A stretch of DNA of 64,000 nt, taken from Rhodobacteraceae bacterium F11138 (GTDB lineage Bacteria; Pseudomonadota; Alphaproteobacteria; Rhodobacterales; Rhodobacteraceae). Shown in pieces: positions 60,987 through 64,000 of the stretch. The translations under genes were made by a program, and so were the position numbers. The notes under the pieces were generated by a model. It searched no databases. It worked only from the letters and a program-made list of their open reading frames with translations, and was not told where the DNA came from. Where the stretch lies: assembly GCA_016521575.1 (NCBI GenBank), contig JAEKDP010000002.1:658098-722097 (forward strand), read 5' to 3'. Each line of letters opens with the position of its first letter. Position 1 is the stretch's first letter.

Positions 60987-62998
60987 TTCAAACCATCCAT
61001 TATATATTTCGGTACACGCCAGCTTTCGCCTTCGACAAGCGCCAAGTATAAAATCGATCCGGCAAAATCGGATTTCTTTCCAAGTATCTTAGCTGTGAGA
61101 GAATAATAGTCATTACCGCTGAATTCCTCCAGCGTATCCCTATTTTTCAAACCGGCCAACGCATCCTTGCGGGCCTTGACTTTATCCAAGTTGATCGAAA
61201 TGAAAGCGTCTTCAAAACTTCTTGCGTGGTAACCGTCCTCCGCTAACTGGTAGGCAAGCTCAATCTGCCCTTCGCCCGAAGAGGCAGCTCCATCTACCAA
61301 CCGCTTATGCCAGTCCGAGAAGTCCTTCTCTTCCTTAGGATCAGGGGCTGAGAGGAAGTGCTTCAGGGTTTCATTTGAGGTGTGGCTCGACTCCGCAACA
61401 GGACAGGCGGGATAGCTGGTCTTTCCCGTCTTCTCACTGACAACCGATTTGGTTGTGTCGATATCGGTGATGACCAATGTGCGAACGCCAATGAACTCAA
61501 GGAACGGAGCAAACGCACGCGCATTAGCGCCGACTTCAAGAACGGATATGTTCTGCGAAGACAGCCCGCTCTCCGTCGTTTCATCGACGTTTTCCTTGTC
61601 ATGCATCTCGATGAATAGAGGAAGCAGGATGCGTTCCGTGGTTCCCTCGATGAAGATCGCTTTACTTGCAAAGAACAGTTCAGCAGAGTTGATTGTAAGG
61701 TACTGCTTGAGAAACTGAAAAAGCGCTGCTCCGTCCGCTCCAAGCTCTTCGTACCTGGCGCTCAGATCAGTGTGGAAATTCTTGATCATGGCAGGTCCCG
61801 CCGGGGACGGTCGTGAAAGATACCTGATGTCCTCAAAGTTCGATTTAGAAACGATGTGGGACGAATGGGTTGTCAGCAAGGCCTGCAAGTTAGGAATTTG
61901 TGAGATCAATCCATGGATTTTGTCTGCAAAGACATACTGCATCTGCGGATGCGTGTGCGCTTCGGGTTCTTCGATAAGCAGGAGGTTAAGAGGGGCGTTT
62001 CGTCTAGCAAAGTCGTCACGGCACAACTCGATCTGTAACAGAAGATAAAGGATGTTCAAATATCCGAGTCCGCTATGGTGCTCAGGAAGAAAGTTGTCGG
62101 TTTCTCCGTATATGACTTGCGATGAGGTTTCGATCAGCGATTGTGATTGGATGTTTGAGACGACCTTCAAATCGCCCAGTCCCAGAAAGTCGCGTGAGCT
62201 TGCTAGAAAGCCCCCGAAAACCTGCGCATACTGCTCTCCGAGCTGATCATCGATGCTGGCAAGCATTGATCTGAGCTTTTCAATACTTTCAGCCTCTGCC
62301 CCGGTAGTCTCGTCATCGTTCTCGGCCTCGATGTCACGTTTTCGAAAGAACCTGGTAGATATCGTGGACAGGGGTTTCGCACCACGTCCGAACTCTTCGG
62401 AACTCGCAACATTTCTGCGCGCATGAATGACCTGAAAATTCAAAAGCGCCCGTACTTCGGATCGTTCTTTTTCTTCCAGTTGATCGCGGTGCGTCAGGTA
62501 GTATGGCGCTTCTTCGGCGTGCCCAAAATCATCAAACGCATAAATTCTGACATCCAGAAACTTGCCGCTGAGGTTGTTTTCAATGAACTTCTTTCGCTCT
62601 TTCGAGTCGGCTGGCAACACGGTAAGTAGTTTCTTCTTATCAATGCAGCATTCGAAAAGAACGTTGGTATGTCGCCGTGCCGGATCAAGGTCCAGCATGA
62701 ACTCGGAGAGTATCGCCAGGTTATCATTTTCGTCATAAGCTATGCGCAGCACCAGCCTGATCGCGAGTTCCTGGACATTCGTATCATCGTCGATGCTGAG
62801 AATTTTCTGCCTTATCGGGATCGGAAAGTCCGTATAGGAAAAGTGGTCGGGTCGCTCCAGAAACCTCTCCAGCAAAACAGCAAAGGATGTCTTTCCGGTA
62901 TTATTCTTTCCGACAAGAAGCGTTGTCTTTTCCCGCATATCGAGGCAACAATTTTGCAGAAGCCGGAAATTTTCAATTTTGATCTGTTCAATATGCAT
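60968..62998 (-). CDS. OLD-family ATPase-nuclease, second Gabija-like pair
   Basis: The 676-residue protein has MHIEQIKIENFRLLQNCCLD, Walker A LVGKNNTGKTSFAVLLERF (residues 28-46), signature HHSGLGYLNILYLLLQIEL, Walker B LNLLLIEEPEAHTHPQMQYV (about 340), LLTTHSSHIVSKSNF, and a Toprim domain with IFIEGTTERILLPLFIEMHD (about 447), VLEVGANARAFAPFLEF and VRTLVITDIDTTKSV (about 505-515). It is followed by a UvrD-like helicase with overlapping ends, the gene order of Gabija. No ribosome binding site is obvious before 62998. It is a second, sequence-distinct copy of this module in one window. Confidence 0.88.
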   Translation of the reverse strand: MHIEQIKIENFRLLQNCCLDMREKTTLLVGKNNTGKTSFAVLLERFLERPDHFSYTDFPIPIRQKILSIDDDTNVQELAIRLVLRIAYDENDNLAILSEFMLDLDPARRHTNVLFECCIDKKKLLTVLPADSKERKKFIENNLSGKFLDVRIYAFDDFGHAEEAPYYLTHRDQLEEKERSEVRALLNFQVIHARRNVASSEEFGRGAKPLSTISTRFFRKRDIEAENDDETTGAEAESIEKLRSMLASIDDQLGEQYAQVFGGFLASSRDFLGLGDLKVVSNIQSQSLIETSSQVIYGETDNFLPEHHSGLGYLNILYLLLQIELCRDDFARRNAPLNLLLIEEPEAHTHPQMQYVFADKIHGLISQIPNLQALLTTHSSHIVSKSNFEDIRYLSRPSPAGPAMIKNFHTDLSARYEELGADGAALFQFLKQYLTINSAELFFASKAIFIEGTTERILLPLFIEMHDKENVDETTESGLSSQNISVLEVGANARAFAPFLEFIGVRTLVITDIDTTKSVVSEKTGKTSYPACPVAESSHTSNETLKHFLSAPDPKEEKDFSDWHKRLVDGAASSGEGQIELAYQLAEDGYHARSFEDAFISINLDKVKARKDALAGLKNRDTLEEFSGNDYYSLTAKILGKKSDFAGSILYLALVEGESWRVPKYIMDGLKWIHEN

Positions 62999-63270
62999 GT
63001 CGGGAATACGCCTTAATTTTTGGCCACTTTCTGGGGCCGATATTTACCCACTTGATATCACGAGACACTCCAACGTGCAAAAGGTGGTTGCAGCTCGATT
63101 TCGAGTTGCAGAGCGCTCGGTTTTGAGACCGCGCGCAAGTCAGTTTCCAGCGCTGTTGCAAAACTAGCTCGACTGAACAGCGAAAGTCCGCTTCCTACAC
63201 TTCGCGGCAAAGACGTCACGCTGCAACGGCCATGCTTCTGCTGACAACAACTGTGGGACAGACGTAGTGT
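62999..63270. other. Intergenic region upstream of the second OLD gene
   Basis: This gap should carry the promoter of the OLD-helicase pair. I see no gene and no clear -35/-10 pair. The DNA is AT-rich up to about 63060 and then more mixed. Confidence 0.35.
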
Positions 63271-64000
63271 TCAATTTAAGGATCCTTTTCGAACAATAGC
63301 TGCGACCACATCCGGAAGCGCCTGCACGGACAACCTTGAGGATTCCGCGTCCAGAACTAGAAGCGCGCTAGACAGATATGGATGAAACTTCTCCGACATC
63401 AGGTTTCCTGCTCCCGCGAACAAGTCGACAGGTTCGCCGGATCGAATATCGGCCAGGAGTGCTCGAAGATCAGGTGTTTCATCGCCGACCTCCACCAGCA
63501 GAAACCCGTCATGCTGCTCGACTGAAAATCCCTCACTTCTAAGTGCGAGCGCCAGGGTTGACGTCTTAACCGTCCCCACTCGCGTTGCAATGATCGATGT
63601 ACGCTCGCCGAGAGCCTGGATATTCGTGGCTCGAAACCCAAGTTGGTCATAATGTGCACGCGCTTCGTCCAACATCTTTAGAGAAGCCGCGTCCATGTAT
63701 GCCGGTTGGGTGCCTCCTTCGAGCACTGCGAACATTCGATCAATCACTTTGTCATGAATGTCACCTGGATCACCGCCAAAGACGGGAGGCACGCCCGCTT
63801 TCGCGGGCTTGACCATGATCACCTTCTCGCGGTCATGGATTTCCTGAACCACCCACCGCCGCCCAGAGAAAATCAGAAGCATCCCTGGGGCAAGAACATT
63901 GTCGATCGGCAGGGTCCCAAGATCCCTCCCTTCTGCTACCAAGCGGAATTCCTCAGGCGTCTGAAACACTGCGTAGAAGCTGTAGTGTTCGACCAGCTTT
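63271..64000 (-). CDS. Lhr-like DEAD/DEAH helicase, C-terminal end only
   Basis: The frame is open to the right edge; the gene starts outside the window. The visible end, VEHYSFYAVFQTPEEFRLVA, EGRDLGTLPIDNVLAPGMLL, IFSGRRWVVQEIHDREKVIM and VKPAKAGVPPVFGGDPGDIH, matches the C-terminal beta domain of Lhr-type SF2 helicases ('GRRW-V--I' block). The remaining ~150 residues are less conserved. Helicases of this kind occur in defence and DNA-repair clusters. The motor domains cannot be checked here. It is co-oriented with the OLD-helicase pair, 270 bases upstream of it. Confidence 0.65.
   Translation of the reverse strand, partial: KLVEHYSFYAVFQTPEEFRLVAEGRDLGTLPIDNVLAPGMLLIFSGRRWVVQEIHDREKVIMVKPAKAGVPPVFGGDPGDIHDKVIDRMFAVLEGGTQPAYMDAASLKMLDEARAHYDQLGFRATNIQALGERTSIIATRVGTVKTSTLALALRSEGFSVEQHDGFLLVEVGDETPDLRALLADIRSGEPVDLFAGAGNLMSEKFHPYLSSALLVLDAESSRLSVQALPDVVAAIVRKGSLN

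Noticed and set aside
1-64000. CRISPR array, tRNA or rRNA genes
   Set aside because: No regularly spaced identical repeats with unique spacers, and no cloverleaf or rRNA-like segments were noticed on either strand.

Overview
The window looks like high-GC alphaproteobacterial DNA, most probably Rhodobacterales. The L,D-transpeptidase, the H-NS-type protein and the trb/rlxS/DUF backbone are all of the kind found there. Most of the window is the backbone of a self-transmissible element, either an integrative and conjugative element (ICE) or a plasmid. It carries its own replication initiator and at least three defence-type gene modules. No CRISPR array, rRNA or tRNA gene was seen. No element-wide integrase or end was seen either, so both ends of the element lie outside the window or are not recognisable.

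Layout. (1) 1-5.2 kb: the 3' part of a penicillin-acylase family gene whose nucleophile position is altered, a small lipoprotein, an L,D-transpeptidase and a Zn/Cd/Pb-type P1B ATPase behind a MerR-type promoter. (2) 5.3-15.9 kb: a LysR regulator convergent with the mating-pore operon trbB-C-D-E-J-K-L-F-G-I-DUF2274, all on the minus strand. (3) 16.3-22.7 kb: an insert made of an OLD nuclease plus UvrD helicase pair (Gabija-like) on the plus strand and an IS91-type transposon with its tyrosine recombinase on the minus strand. This insert separates trbB from copG/traG. (4) 22.9-33.2 kb: copG, traG (coupling protein), a VirD2-like relaxase, a likely oriT, a lytic transglycosylase, DUF736, traF peptidase, DUF2840, repA with intragenic iterons, an AlpA/RdfS-like excisionase, an FseA-like activator split by a +1 frameshift, a QseM-like DUF2285 protein, an XRE repressor with operators, and a second DUF736. 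(5) 33.7-48.1 kb: accessory backbone: a membrane protein, a DUF2493 protein, a Toprim primase-like protein, a very large methylase/Strawberry-notch helicase, several small unknowns, a large ParB-like protein, RadC, DUF2958 and ArdC. Four or five of these genes share one structured leader that ends directly at the ribosome binding site. (6) 48.5-64 kb: H-NS, a pRiA4b ORF-3 protein, a PrtN-like protein, then a defence island: AbiEi/AbiEii, a gene broken by an in-frame amber codon, an operon of YhaO-like nuclease, YhaN-like ATPase and dGTPase, a second OLD plus UvrD pair on the minus strand in AT-richer DNA, and the 3' end of an Lhr-like helicase.

How it works together. The XRE / DUF2285 / frameshifted FseA-like / AlpA cassette resembles the QseC-QseM-FseA-RdfS control circuit of symbiosis ICEs and would gate excision and transfer. 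Relaxase, TraG and Trb make up DNA processing and the type IV secretion channel. RepA with in-gene iterons would let the excised form replicate. ArdC, RadC and the methylase-helicase act on entering DNA. The two OLD-UvrD pairs, AbiE and the nuclease-ATPase-dGTPase operon would protect the host against phages. The two most novel-looking items are the repeated structured leader and the YhaO-YhaN-dGTPase operon.
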